DNA of 64,000 bases. Source: Mesostigma viride (lineage: Eukaryota > Streptophyta > Mesostigmatophyceae > Mesostigmatales > Mesostigmataceae). The stretch is from the NCBI GenBank assembly GCA_009746045.1, contig RPFO01000485.1, forward strand, positions 762,383-826,382, given 5' to 3'. Below, in pieces: positions 18,949 to 29,923 of this stretch. The position numbers and the translations under genes were made by a program. The notes beneath the pieces were generated by a model. The model was given only the letters and a program-made list of their open reading frames with translations, did not search any database and was not told where the DNA came from. The stretch's first letter is position 1. Each line of letters opens with the position of its first letter.

Positions 18949-21900
18949 TTATTTGGTCTTCGCCTTGCCCGACCGCGAGCTGCGCTTGCTGGGCCGCACG
19001 TTTACAGAGTTCTTGTACTCAAACTCCACCACGCCGGGGACGTGGGACGAGTCCTTGATCAGCAAATACCGACAGATTGACCAGGACTCGATGGCCGGGA
19101 AGATGGGTACCAGCACCTTCTCGGTCACCACCCACCAGATCAGGGAGACGAGGCTACCCAGCGCAAAGCCACAGAGCACTTGTTCCAGCGAGTGGTAGCC
19201 CAGGTAGATGCTGCATGCGAGACAGGAACAATGCCAAAGTAATGCAAGACAGATGGCAATCAACATACACACACGGTACATAGCACACGCACCATGGTCA
19301 ACCGAGCTACACCGTGAAGAGTGAAGCAAGGCGGATGGCCAGCGGAAGCATCCCCCTCACATGCCAAGACATGGAACCTTGTTGTGCTTCGCATGGTTGA
19401 AAGAGACGACACGGGCAGGCCTACCGACGGTGTGCCGCCGATACCGTGAGCACTGGGCAGGCATCCTTGAGATGTACCGGCAATCCAACAATCCAATATT
19501 AATCCCGATTTCTGGCCTGCGCTGGTTGTATCCATGATATATTATCTGATTTCACACATTTGGACCAGACATCAGCTGCGCCTATGCACAACTTGAATGA
19601 CTGAGTCAACGACAGGCGCATGATGCCTTCAAGCCGTCATAATGCCGCAATTCATGAAATTACATGGCACAATTGGAAAAAATTACGCTGTACTAGCATG
19701 CTGGTGTGAGTGATGGGCCATATTCTCAACCGCACTTGTCCCCGACATCCGCTTGCATGACACCATTGCAAGGGTGCTCCATGCCTGTATTGAGATGTTG
19801 CCAGCATTACAAGCACACGTGTGCCATGTCCTAGCCAGCTTCCCGAGCGCGCTAGCCAGCAGACCATGCATGCCGTGAAATGCCCAAAACCGGCGTGAGC
19901 GGAGCACGCAACGCACGATGTGTGGTCCATGCATACCGCGACGTGCCGACCATGGCTGACGTCGGCCACAGGATGAGGAAGGACCAGGCGAGCGACCAGC
20001 GCAAGGGAAGGTGGGCCCTGTCGTCATGGCGATGGACCACCGTCATTAAATGCAAGCAGCACACACGGCCGGTACAGCGACCAGTGCAAAGTTAAGGTGG
20101 GCCATGTGGGCCATGGTAGTGGAAATCGGTCATGGCCAAAAGATGTCGTCGTGGCAGGCAATAAACAGCAAACCAAACGCTGCCAAGAGCCGGTACGCGA
20201 AAAAAACGCAAAAACTCAGCATAGCTCCAACACGGCTCGACTTAGGACCTCTGGCAGGTATTCCGCGGCTATAATGGTCTCCTGATCCATAGGCATCCCA
20301 AACTACGACCCAACTGCGAAAAAACTCAAGGCCCTCCTACACATCGACATACATCACTGTATAGCGCAAGTATGTATCAACGAGACAACCAGCGCAGGCC
20401 AGAACTCTGAAGAATAGACATCTATGTGAAGCATACGCAGACACGCATACAAGGGTCACTGTGAAGAACACGCGCAGTAGGCGGGCTGTGCAGGGGATAG
20501 CCACCACACATCTGCCACTCTGAATAGATGTGCAGCAGGGATGACCAGCTTAACTGGAGGTGGGTCGGGGATGACAAGACAGGATAGGCAGGCGTTGAGG
20601 AGGATGTGTCTTGAGCCGCGAGAAGCTGACAAAGAGAGGGCGGGAGTTCGCCCTTGTGCGCACAGAATACAACCCAGAGGTTCACCAGCCCAATAACTTG
20701 CATCAGATAGCGCACAGAATACAACCCAGAGGTTCACCAGCCCAATAACTTGCATCAGAAAGCCCAACAGAGGGATGTTGTGATTTCATCCGAGCTCGAC
20801 CATTTTCCTTTAAAAGAGACTTGTAGCGAGGCACCATTGTATTGATCAAATTCCTTGGAGCCAGCACAAGGTGTTTGACTCCCTCTCCATTTTCCTCGCG
20901 CCTTAACATCCAGGTGATTTTAAACGTTGAGGTACAGGGCATAAAAACGGGCAAGCTCACCCTGCATCCCTCTGCTCAGTTGCCTGGAGTCCTTCCTGTG
21001 CTGGCTAACACAAGCCACATGTGTACACAGCCCCTGCCTCATGCTTTTTCTGGCACAACAGTTGGGCGTGGACATCCACGCAAGGCCCCTTGCTTGGGGC
21101 ATGCAGTAGGAGGCACACAGGCATGCATGGGTGCAGCAAGGTGCGCTGACCCACGAACCGAGCCGTATCGACTAGCGAATAGAGGTGTGTGACAATGTTG
21201 AGCATGCATCGCCACACGTGCTATGCAGCCACAAGCGGGCGACATCGGTACACTATAACCAGGCCATACCTCTTCACCAGGAACAGCATCGTGTAGAATG
21301 TGAAGAAGCACATCAGGCCGGTGTGAATGGACGGCCTGGTCAAAAGAAAAGCCAATTCGACAGAAAAGGCAAGAAGCAAGGCCACACATGGGAACCGAGA
21401 ATAATGCAGCCAAAGCCAAACTGCCAGGCTGGTGTTGCCTGGTTCATTGCACATGTGGTTTCACCCACTTGCGAAAGCAATAGTGGGTTCCTTCCCTTTG
21501 TTAGCCATCGTCCACGGCAGTGATGGATGGCAGAAGAAGCAGTTTGCAGGCACGGGCTTTCTCCCTCTCCCTCTCCCTCTCCCTCTCCCTCTCCCTCTCC
21601 CTCTCCCTCTCCCTCTCCCTCTCCCTCTCCCTCTCCCTCTCCCTCTCCCTCCCTCCCCCCTCCCGTTACCTATCTTTAAATGCAACTGTGCTCAAACTCC
21701 ACTCTTAAGTATTTTTTTCTCGTCAACTACACCTGCCACTACGCTTCAACCGCACGGACAGCCAATCCCACAAGTGATTGGCACCAAACCGACAAGGCCA
21801 TCCCCGATGCATTTCTAATGCCACAGTATCCAGCTAAGCCTTCGGACGGCGGCCCACTCACTGACAAGGAACCTCAAGCAGAGGCCATGGGACGTATGCT

Positions 21901-22213
21901 AGTATGCTAGGACAGGAAGCACAGGCAATGGGACGTATGCTAGTATCCCCAGACGGCAACCTGTCCCAAGGCCAGCGCCCAGCGATACCAAGTCTGATTG
22001 TGCCCACAGTATTGCACCACATGCATGCGTTACATCCTCGCAGCAAGGTGACAGCAAATGCATGCGTTACATCCTCGCAGCAAGGTGACAGCAAATGCAT
22101 GGGTTACATCCTCGCAGCAAGGTGACAGCCCACGTACAATCCCAACAACACGACAGCCCACATACATGCCATGGGAGTTGCAGGCGTCCACCGCCGCACC
22201 TGCATGACATAGA

Positions 22214-22245
<32 letters not shown>

Positions 22246-23614
22246 CGCGCACACATGCATGTATTCGTCACCAAAGCTCACAGTCAGAGATGGAGGGCAT
22301 TTGTACATGTCATGCACCGCAGCTTGCTATAAAGATATAAATCAAGTTTGGGGTGGAGGGGCCACGCATATAGGTAGAGTTTCACAGCTGATGCGGGTCC
22401 ATGGGCCGCTGCGGTCAGCTCGCAATGACCTTGCGGTGGCACCCAAAGGTGATGGCCAGGCAACGTTTATCATCAATGCCATAGCCGTGGTCTGTTATCA
22501 CAGGCTGTGAAATCGAAGCCAAGCTGGGGCGTAGACAGGCGTGGCCATAGGGCACGCGCACTGAAAACTGGCAGGTGCTGCGCGCACTGAAAACTGGCAG
22601 GTGCTGCGCGCACTGAAAACTGGCAGGTGCTGCGCGCACTGAAAACTGGTGGGTGCTGCGCGCACAAAAAGCTGGTGGGTGCTGCGCACGCTAAAACTGG
22701 CAGGTGCTGCGCGCACTGAAAACTGGTGATTGCTGCGTGCACTAAAAACTGGTGGGTGCTGCGCGCACTAAAAACTCAATCAGGAGACCCAAATGAGCAG
22801 GAACAGGGAAATGCACGGATATAGTGAGCACCTCTGTGTGTGTGTGTGTAGGATCAGGACAGGAATATACAGGTTGAAGATAAAGTACACCAGGAAAAAG
22901 GGAGGATGGGACGAAAGGGGCCAACATGAAAGCGGTGAGCGCATGAACCAGTTCTCTAGCTGCATCCTGGGTGCGCCACAACGCTCGTCATCACGCTCAA
23001 GTACGTTTTTACAAACGTCCACCTTTTTCCAGCGCTATTCCTAGCTAGGAAAAGTGACTGTCGGTTTATAAGCAACAGGTTATAAAGAAGCGGACAACAG
23101 TTCATAGTGGTACGACACATTATTTTGAAATATATTAGCTACTTGCTCTGAACTGCTCGTGCTTTCTTGTACAATAGGAAAATAGGAAAACGGGGTAATG
23201 GTAGCCAAGAATCCACGCTCGCCTGGCATGGCATTATCAACAGCAATCTGACCGCTCCATGAGGTCCGCACACGATGGTTATCTTAACGAGTGAGCAACA
23301 CTGGCCTTACATGTGATTGGTCTTGGGTGCCGCAAGGCTTTCTTCAGCGTGGACAGCACCACGTAGCACCCCATCAGCCCCAGAAGAAACGAGATGGTGC
23401 GAAGCTCCCTCCGTGCCACCACCACCGCCATCAAGCACGGCATGAGGAAACAAGGAACGAGCGTGAAGTAGGCAAAGAGGAGAGCGATGGGATCCTCATG
23501 GTCGTATCGAACATAAGAGAAGTCCACAATGCCTTCCATCAAGTTCATGAAATTGGTAATGTTTTGTGCATGCTCCATGGTTGGTACGGTTTCTGATGAT
23601 ATGGCTTCAATCAT
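18949..23614 (-). CDS. DOLPP1: dolichyldiphosphatase (dolichyl pyrophosphate phosphatase), 5 exons
   Basis: The enzyme hydrolyses dolichyl diphosphate to dolichyl phosphate on the luminal side of the ER, recycling the N-glycosylation carrier. Exons on the - strand: 23614-23311, 22199-22166 (34 bases), 21335-21270, 20017-19937, 19210-18949; all phases agree and give 248 residues, near the usual 230-250. The three motifs of the PAP2 phosphatase family are in order: KKALRHPRP in exon 1 (K-x6-RP), GMPSIHTG across exons 2-3, and SRIYLGYHSLEQ across exons 4-5. Other family marks are RRELRTISFLLGL and the end region VPIFPAIESW and HVPGVVEFEY. Several hydrophobic membrane segments are visible. Unusual points: motif 2 is PSIHTG rather than the usual PSSHSQ, keeping Pro, Ser and His; the microexon would be missed by most gene finders. 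The first ATG at 23614 is preferred; another Met lies 12 codons on. The gene is divergent from the GILT-like gene. Confidence 0.88.
20660..20760. repeat. 52-base tandem duplication in a DOLPP1 intron
   Basis: Two nearly identical copies start GCACAGAATACAACCCAGAG at 20660 and 20712 and end near CTTGCATCAGA. No exon is implied. Confidence 0.9.
21559..21657. repeat. CTCCCT hexamer array in a DOLPP1 intron
   Basis: About 16 units of CTCCCT on the + strand, giving a G-rich - (transcribed) strand. It lies between the microexon and exon 3 (21335-21270). Confidence 0.95.
22024..22130. repeat. 37-base tandem repeat, 3 copies, near the DOLPP1 microexon
   Basis: Unit starts CATGCGTTACATCCTCGCAG and has period 37 (starts at 22024, 22061 and 22098, the last with one change). 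It begins about 35 bases downstream, in the transcribed direction, of the microexon donor. Confidence 0.9.
22555..22776. repeat. 24-base minisatellite, about 9 copies, in DOLPP1 intron 1
   Basis: Unit GCGCACTGAAAACTGGCAGG plus TGCT, with variants GGTGGGTGCT and ACAAAAAGCTGG. It lies between exon 1 and the microexon. Spacing and the absence of variable spacers show a minisatellite, not a CRISPR array. Confidence 0.95.
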
Positions 23615-24005
23615 TTCCAATGCCAACGAGATGTTTTTGGCCTTTTTATTTTCCTTTCGGGTGCGACAGACGGGCTTGCTATTTATTTATTGCCCACTTC
23701 AAATATTTTGTATCGGGACTCAGGAGCTATGAGCTATCGATCCTTGTCACGTTCGCCAAGCGCTCGCCATTGAATTTTTGGCTGTGGTTGGCGGTGCACC
23801 CACTCGCCCAGGCGCATTTAGTGACCGGATTTGTACCCCGATTTGTAACCCCGCAAAGCAACGGAGCGATCCTTTCGCGGCTAGGTACAGTTAGGTGTAG
23901 TACAGTTGATTAATGGCCGCTCAGTTAATAAACAGGTACGAAAACGTCCCCTGATACTAGGCCAAAGTTGAGGTGCCCCGCCGGCATTGTGCCTTCTCTT
24001 TTTTC

Positions 24006-24193
24006 ACAACTACACCCCTAGTCCCACGTTTAAGATTTCCAGCATTAAGATCTTGAGACCCTGGACTTGACCTCTACTAGTAGTATAATGTAGTAGAACT
24101 AAGTAGAATAGAATCATAGAAGTAAGATTATTAAAGATCGTGAGCCCTGGATTGGTCGGACCCCAATCTTAAACGTGGAGCTAGGGGTGTAGT
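24006..24193. mobile_element. MITE-like element with 28-base terminal inverted repeats
   Basis: The left end ACTACACCCCTAGTCCCACG plus TTTAAGATT is matched in reverse at 24165-24193 with three changes. The total is about 188 bases with an A/T-rich, TAGTAG-containing interior and no coding capacity. It lies in the short divergent intergenic region between DOLPP1 and the GILT-like gene. No clear target-site duplication was found. Confidence 0.65.
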
Positions 24194-24402
24194 GGCTTCT
24201 CTCACGCGAGGTGACAGGTGACTGGGTGAAGCACGGAATTTATTCCGGGGAAAGGATGTAAGAACTCACAAGGCCTCATTACTGATTGCTGTTCCCGTGA
24301 GTTTTGTGAGCAAGAGCTTCGTGCGCAGCTTTGTGCGCGGGTTTCCGGCGTGCAACCGGAATAGAGGCCAACATTACCTGCTCGGATTTGCAATACAGAG
24401 CC

Positions 24403-26032
24403 ATGGGCTTGAAGCGATGCCTTCTTTCGTCTGTGTGCGTAGTGCTGTTGGCATGCACTGTACGCGCTGTCCACAACTCGTCACCTTTGCAAAGGATAAC
24501 GTTTGGTGAAGGGGTAGGATCTGATTCCGTCGAGGTCGCATTCTACGGGGAGGCTCTCTGTCCTGGATGCCAGCGCGTCTGGACAGACGTTCTTCCTGAT
24601 GTGGTGGAAAAAGTCGGCGACATAATTAACTTTCGATGGGTTCCCTACGGCAACGCCCACCGCATCAACGGCACAGTGATCTGCCAGCATGGCCCTGTTG
24701 AGGTATTAAGCTGGCTTGCGCGCTCAAATAACCTAGTAGGTTGCACCGTCGCTTGCATGGTCACGGTTCCGCCATTCTGCCTAATCTAGCTTGCTACCAG
24801 CTGCGTAGGAGTTGTCATCCAGCCTACAGAGCTGTCCCTATTTTTGAAAGTATCTTTATTACGGGGCTTATCCGTGGCCAGGGAGGGCCAACATCATTTT
24901 GTTGGCAAATTGGACCGTGTAGAGCACATGATCAGGTCAAGCAAAGGCAGGAGAATCCCGACCATCTCGCTTTCGTTTGACGCGCTTGGCTGATCTGAAG
25001 GCAAACTGTGAGGGGCAGCTCTCTTGTGGCCAAACCGGGAGAAGGCAGGGCGCGGTTGGGATTGTAGGGGCGAGGTCTCTGGCAGATGCCACTGATGCAT
25101 TCGGCTTAGCAGCACTGGTCCATGTGATTGCAGGCTTAGCGGGATATGTGCACAGTTATGAGAGCAGATCTAGGGCATTTCCTGAGGTGCGAGGATTACT
25201 TGGTTTTATTTTGGGAGGGGGAAGGCACAGCAAGCAAGAACAATGGCTCCTGCTACAAATTCCTCAAGGCTGGGTAGGAGAGGCACCACAACAGCATCAA
25301 TCCACGCTGGCCCATGAGGGTTGCATGCGCTTTCGCCGGTATTATTTCATACTTCTTCTCGCCAGGAGCCATGAATGTGGGCTCTGTGACCCGTCCTCGT
25401 GTCCTCTCCTCTCCTGTCTCTGGCCTGGTCGCTATGGAACCAAAGCAACAAAATAACGGTTCATCCACAATTTTTTTCATCTCCTTAAAGTGTGATGCTC
25501 TCAGCCCCCTCGTCATGCCTACCACGAGGATCATAATTCGATCGTTTGCCTTCGTGTCGTTCGCGTCATGGCGCATGCACAGTGCGAGGTGGACACCCTG
25601 GAAGGGTGCGCAGTCCACCTGCACCCCTTCACCAAGCCCCTATCGAGCGATGCCACCTGGCAGTTCCTGCACTGCGTCGAATCGCAGGGCTCCCAGCTAG
25701 CCAACTCGTCGCGGCAGGTCGTGGCGTCCTGCGCGGGGGAGCATGGTCTAGACGTGGTCAAACTAGACGAGTGTGCACATGGGCCGCTGGGCCGCAAACT
25801 GCAGAGGAAGGCCGGGTGGGCAACCGCGTCATTGGACCCGCCGCACACATTCGTGCCCTGGGTCACGGTCAACGGGAAGCCCCTGGGGGAGCACCCTGAG
25901 GGCCTGCTGGCGGCGGTGTGCGGCGCGTACATGGGGCAGCACGCGCCAGAAGCGTGCGGCAGCCAAGCGCCGTCAGAGGTGGCGGGAGAGCGATCAGGGG
26001 ATGCCTTTGATGTGTGTCCAGTATGGGTGTGA
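24403..26032 (+). CDS. GILT-type lysosomal thiol reductase, 2 exons
   Basis: The GILT family reduces protein disulfides in acidic endolysosomal compartments. Exons 24403-24702 and 25583-26032 join in phase and give 249 residues. The ATG at 24403 starts a clear signal peptide (MGLKRCLLSSVCVVLLACT). The active site is EALCPGCQRVW, a C-x-x-C. The family signature C-Q-H-G-x2-E-C-x8-C spans the splice: CQHGPVE ends exon 1 and CEVDTLEGCA starts exon 2. Further marks are the N-glycosylation site NGT just before the signature, FLHCVESQ, and PPHTFVPWVTVNGKPL near the C-terminus. The 880-base intron has donor GTATTAAG and acceptor GCATGCACAG. The gene is divergent from DOLPP1 with about 790 bases between starts, which hold the MITE-like element. 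Confidence 0.88.
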
Positions 26033-27136
26033 GCGGTTCTTTCTTCAACAACTACCGTACATTTTTTTCTTGGTGTGGGTGCATTTGCTCTTGGCGAAAA
26101 AAAAACGATCACTGGGGTGCAGGTAGCGTGCCAATAGGGTGCATGGCGGGATATAACGGAAAATGTGATCTTGTGAATTTGTGATTGCCAGCCTCATCAC
26201 CGATGAGGATATATCGGCGAGGTAGACAGCAAATAGATGAGGATAAATGCGCGCATGTTGGCATGGCATAAGAATGGTCTAAAAATTACTTGATTGAACG
26301 TTACACTGCCACTGTATTTTTCATGCACATTGCGAAGGTAGGTAATTAATACGTACGTGAGAAAGCTATGGATCGTTGTATGGATCAACGTGCCATGAGA
26401 TCACGAATGCTATCATGTTTGACAACCGTTGACCTGTCAGTGACCCCACAAACCGAAGGTCATAAACTGCCTGCCCTTAAAATGGGGAAAATCTTGGAAG
26501 CGGCATATACTTTCGAAAAAAAAAAATTCCACACAATAACCCTATGCATCACATGCGGGCTAGAGTAAAACAGCATGGAGAGCTCCGACCACAAGTAGTT
26601 GGGGATACATTCCCTTGCTGGGGCGCATCCAGCTAGTGCCATCTGAGTTGCTATCTGCGACTTGATCCAGACCTAGGGGCGAGTGAGTTACGCCACTTGC
26701 CCTCGCGGGTGAAGTATCCGCGTAGCAAAGTACCTCATCGTGTACTCCGTGGCATGCATGCCTTCAGTGCATGATCACGCACTTACTTACAGTGCCATGC
26801 CACACGATCTCTCTCATCAGCCATGCATGACTTCTTCCGCCTAGATCAAGCTGCAGCTGCCATTGTCTCAGGGGACAAAATTTATTAATTTTTATTCTGA
26901 ATCAACCAATTGTAATCCCCCCATCAAATCAAATTGATCGAATGATGTGACATTCATCGTTCACCGATGTGACATGGCCTAGGCTCTCCCCGGGGAGCAA
27001 CATACAGAGACGGAAAGCACTAAACGTGCTCAGCGTTCCCCAAAGGATTCGCGCGTTATGAATACAAGCACGTAATGAATATAAGAAAACATAAATACTT
27101 TATGGAGATACGGCGCCTATGTCGAATGACCCAGGT
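26033..27136. other. intergenic, no gene seen
   Basis: A/T-rich spacer between the GILT-like 3' end and the leucine-rich-repeat gene 3' end (convergent). No repeat family or RNA gene recognised. Confidence 0.5.
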
Positions 27137-29068
27137 TTAGACATTGTGGCTTACCATGACATCGTGGAGCACGTTGGCACGATCCCAAGACACATCACAT
27201 TTGCTCGGGTCAAACATGTCGAGTACCTTCCGTGTCACCTCACAACTGTCAACACATAAGGATATCAATTGCCGGCAGCCCGCTGCCATGGCCTCTATGC
27301 CAGCATCAGTTACATTGACGGCAAAATGCAGGTTTAAAGTGCGCAGCTGCCTGCAAGTCCGCCCCACCACCACAAGCGACTTGTCCGTGATGTTGTCACA
27401 CAGGGACAGGTCCAGATGCAGCAAGCTCGCCCCAACTCGGCCTGCGAGTAAGACAGCCAGATTTCGGTCCGTCAACGATCTGCATCCAGAGGCAACAAAG
27501 GAGCGCAGATTGGTGCAGTTGCGGCTGATGGCTGCCATGCACTCGTCTGACGTGAGCGAGGTCGTGGAGACGTCCAAATGCTCCAACTGCCTGCAGTCCT
27601 CCACAATGACGCGGAGTGCTGCCTGCTCTCCCACGCCCACCTCCCCCCATGCCTCCCCACGTATTACAAACGACCGTAGCCGCGCACAATTGCGGCCCAC
27701 AACCCGCAAACTGGCATCCGTCACCCCCTCCGCCCGCAAGCTTATTCCCAGCTTCTCCAGCTGCCGGCAGTGCTCACCCACCAAGGTCATGCTGGCGTCG
27801 GTCACGTTGCCACAATCCCAGAGATCCAGATGCTTCAACCGGGGACAACACCGGGCGATCGCGCTTATGCCGACATCTGTGACCCGGTTGCATGCCCAGA
27901 TAAGCAAGTGCTCCAGCTGGGGGCACCGCTCCGCCAGCAATAAAACACTGTCGTCCGTCAAGTTGTCACTGTCGCTGACCGACAGGTGGTGCAGCTGCGG
28001 GCAGCTCGCCGTCAGCGTGTCGATGACCTCATCGTCAATCAGGGGCCCCAGATGCGCGTTCAGGTGCCGCAGGCGGGGGCAGTTCCTTGCGATCTTCCAC
28101 ATGACCGACCGGCGAATGTCAAGGTTGAACACGTCCAAGTACTCCAGCTGCGGGCAGTGCTCCGCCACTGCCTCCAAACCTTGGTTGCTGACGCAAGAAA
28201 ACTCGCTCAGGTCAAGGCTCTTGAGCTGTCGGCAGCGCTCTGCCACCGCGGTGATGCTGGCATCCGTGATGCCGAGCAGGCCGCTGACGTCTAGCTCCTC
28301 GAGGGTCGCGCAATTCTCCGCAACAACTAGCATGCTGGCATCGGTAACTGCTGCACACTGCCCAAGTGCCAGGTGGCACAGGTGGGGACAACGCTGGGCG
28401 ATGGCTGACACGCCGGCATCCGTCACGTTTGTCGTTGCCACGTCCAGCCACTTCAGTTGGCCGCAGCACAGGGCGACCTGTTCAATGCTGGTATCTGTAA
28501 CATGCTTCAGCGCTCTTGCACTCAGCTTCTTGAGGCCAGGGCAGTGGAGAGCGATTTCAGTTATTCCTGCATCGGTAACGCGGCAGTAGCTGACGTCCAG
28601 GCTCTCCAGTTCCCGGCACGACGCGGCCAGAGCGGTCAGCAAATCATCTCCCACATCCACGCAGCCTGCCAGGTTCAGGGAGCGCAGCCCCGTGCAGTGT
28701 GCAAGCGTGGAAAAAGACTGGGTTGCCATCCCTGGGCGAACCAGCCGGTGCCTTATCCTCTGCTGCTTCTCACACCGGTAATCCACCTCGGGACTGGACC
28801 ACACCGATAGTGTCCGCAGATTGGGACACTTGTCGACCAGCCAATCCAGCCCTCCCGTGCTCCTGACGGCTTCGGCCATGTGCTCCCAGAACATCTCGGA
28901 CAAACTTTCCAGAGACTCGTCCACGGCGGACAGGAAAGCGCGGCACACTTGACGTAGCCGTAGGCGTTGGAGCACGGGGACTGCGCGCATTATCTGAGCG
29001 CCGACGCCACGGACGGCCATCAAGTCATTGAGCGTGGAACTGTTGGTTGACTTCACCGGGTCGGACAT
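27137..29068 (-). CDS. F-box-like cysteine-containing leucine-rich-repeat protein, intronless
   Basis: One frame of 643 residues from ATG 29068. Residues 28-55 (RAVPVLQRLRLRQVCRAFLS) resemble a degenerate F-box; the rest is about 19 leucine-rich repeats of 25-27 residues of the cysteine-containing (CC/AMN1) type. The recurring pattern is C..L..LDVS....VTDA....IA..CP.L, e.g. CRELESLDVSYCRVTDAGIT. Proteins of this layout are usually substrate-recognition subunits of SCF ubiquitin ligases (FBXL type), but a divergent F-box makes a plain LRR adaptor possible. No signal peptide or membrane segment. It is the only long single-exon host gene in a window where the others are split by large introns, which suggests a retroposed or recently duplicated copy. 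A long + strand frame over the same bases is a shadow. Confidence 0.85.
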   Translation of the reverse strand: MSDPVKSTNSSTLNDLMAVRGVGAQIMRAVPVLQRLRLRQVCRAFLSAVDESLESLSEMFWEHMAEAVRSTGGLDWLVDKCPNLRTLSVWSSPEVDYRCEKQQRIRHRLVRPGMATQSFSTLAHCTGLRSLNLAGCVDVGDDLLTALAASCRELESLDVSYCRVTDAGITEIALHCPGLKKLSARALKHVTDTSIEQVALCCGQLKWLDVATTNVTDAGVSAIAQRCPHLCHLALGQCAAVTDASMLVVAENCATLEELDVSGLLGITDASITAVAERCRQLKSLDLSEFSCVSNQGLEAVAEHCPQLEYLDVFNLDIRRSVMWKIARNCPRLRHLNAHLGPLIDDEVIDTLTASCPQLHHLSVSDSDNLTDDSVLLLAERCPQLEHLLIWACNRVTDVGISAIARCCPRLKHLDLWDCGNVTDASMTLVGEHCRQLEKLGISLRAEGVTDASLRVVGRNCARLRSFVIRGEAWGEVGVGEQAALRVIVEDCRQLEHLDVSTTSLTSDECMAAISRNCTNLRSFVASGCRSLTDRNLAVLLAGRVGASLLHLDLSLCDNITDKSLVVVGRTCRQLRTLNLHFAVNVTDAGIEAMAAGCRQLISLCVDSCEVTRKVLDMFDPSKCDVSWDRANVLHDVMVSHNV

Positions 29069-29923
29069 GGCTAGAGCGGGCTGTCAGGGTCGGTTCAGAT
29101 TAGAACCTATTGCCGGTTTTAGTGCAGAAAAGTAACAAGAAATAGCCCTCGTGTGTAATTTGGAGCCAAGCTGGTGTTCACAGTGCCTGGCTTGTTCGTG
29201 CCAAAGAGGCAGTTGCTGAGAGCTATGGGCTCGACGCTAGCAACATGCTAGTCCACATTGATAAACTGGTCCGCAAATTGATAAACTGGTCGTACGAAAA
29301 GGCAATTCATGACCGAATGCTTGTGTGTCGGTAGATGGTCGGCGTCCAGTCATGCCACGCAAACGTCGCCTTGTGCTATGGAAAGCTCAGGTCGTGATAC
29401 ACTATCTCTGCGCTGGTTGTCTCGTTGATTTTCCTGTCGCTGATTAGCATAGATGATTTGTGCGATTCCCGGGCCCCGGCTGTTTGGTTGCCAGAAAAAG
29501 ACTAGACAAGGTCTAATTTGCCCAACCCCAGCCATCAGTGTACTGTGTGGGTGGCCTAAAAGCTTTTTCGGGGAAGTGGGTACTTTATCCAGTTGGCAGG
29601 CCAGGGCCTGTGTTTCCGGGTAAATGGGTATTCTTTTTTAACCAATAGGAATATCGTTAGCTTAAGAGGTACCACGTATCGACCAGCTGGTTACCAACTG
29701 TGTGTGTTACTGTTCCCTACTTAGACACTACAGTAGTATGTCATGTGTACCGTAACCCAGGGGCACGTGCTGCTGACCTGGCGCGCTCCCACGTAGCGAC
29801 ACGCACACCTCGCGATCGTCTTTTGCCAAATTATATTGCCACGACTAGTTTTCACTCGCACGGGGTAAAGCGGGATGAACACCGTCATTGCCAGACTGGC
29901 GCAATAATTTGCTGGCTAAAACT
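29069..29923. other. divergent intergenic region
   Basis: 855 bases between the LRR gene and the membrane-protein gene, both of which start here. A short R1-like end lies at 29406-29428. No gene is seen. Confidence 0.5.

Noticed and set aside
22555-22776. Regular direct repeats that resemble a CRISPR array at first sight
   Set aside because: Units are contiguous with no unique spacers and lie in a eukaryotic intron.
27144-28589. 481-codon + strand frame
   Set aside because: Shadow of the LRR gene; the periodicity is copied from the repeat structure on the other strand.
29888-29923. Upstream extension of the membrane-protein gene start
   Set aside because: The extension begins with a non-ATG codon; ATG 29924 is the first standard start in frame.
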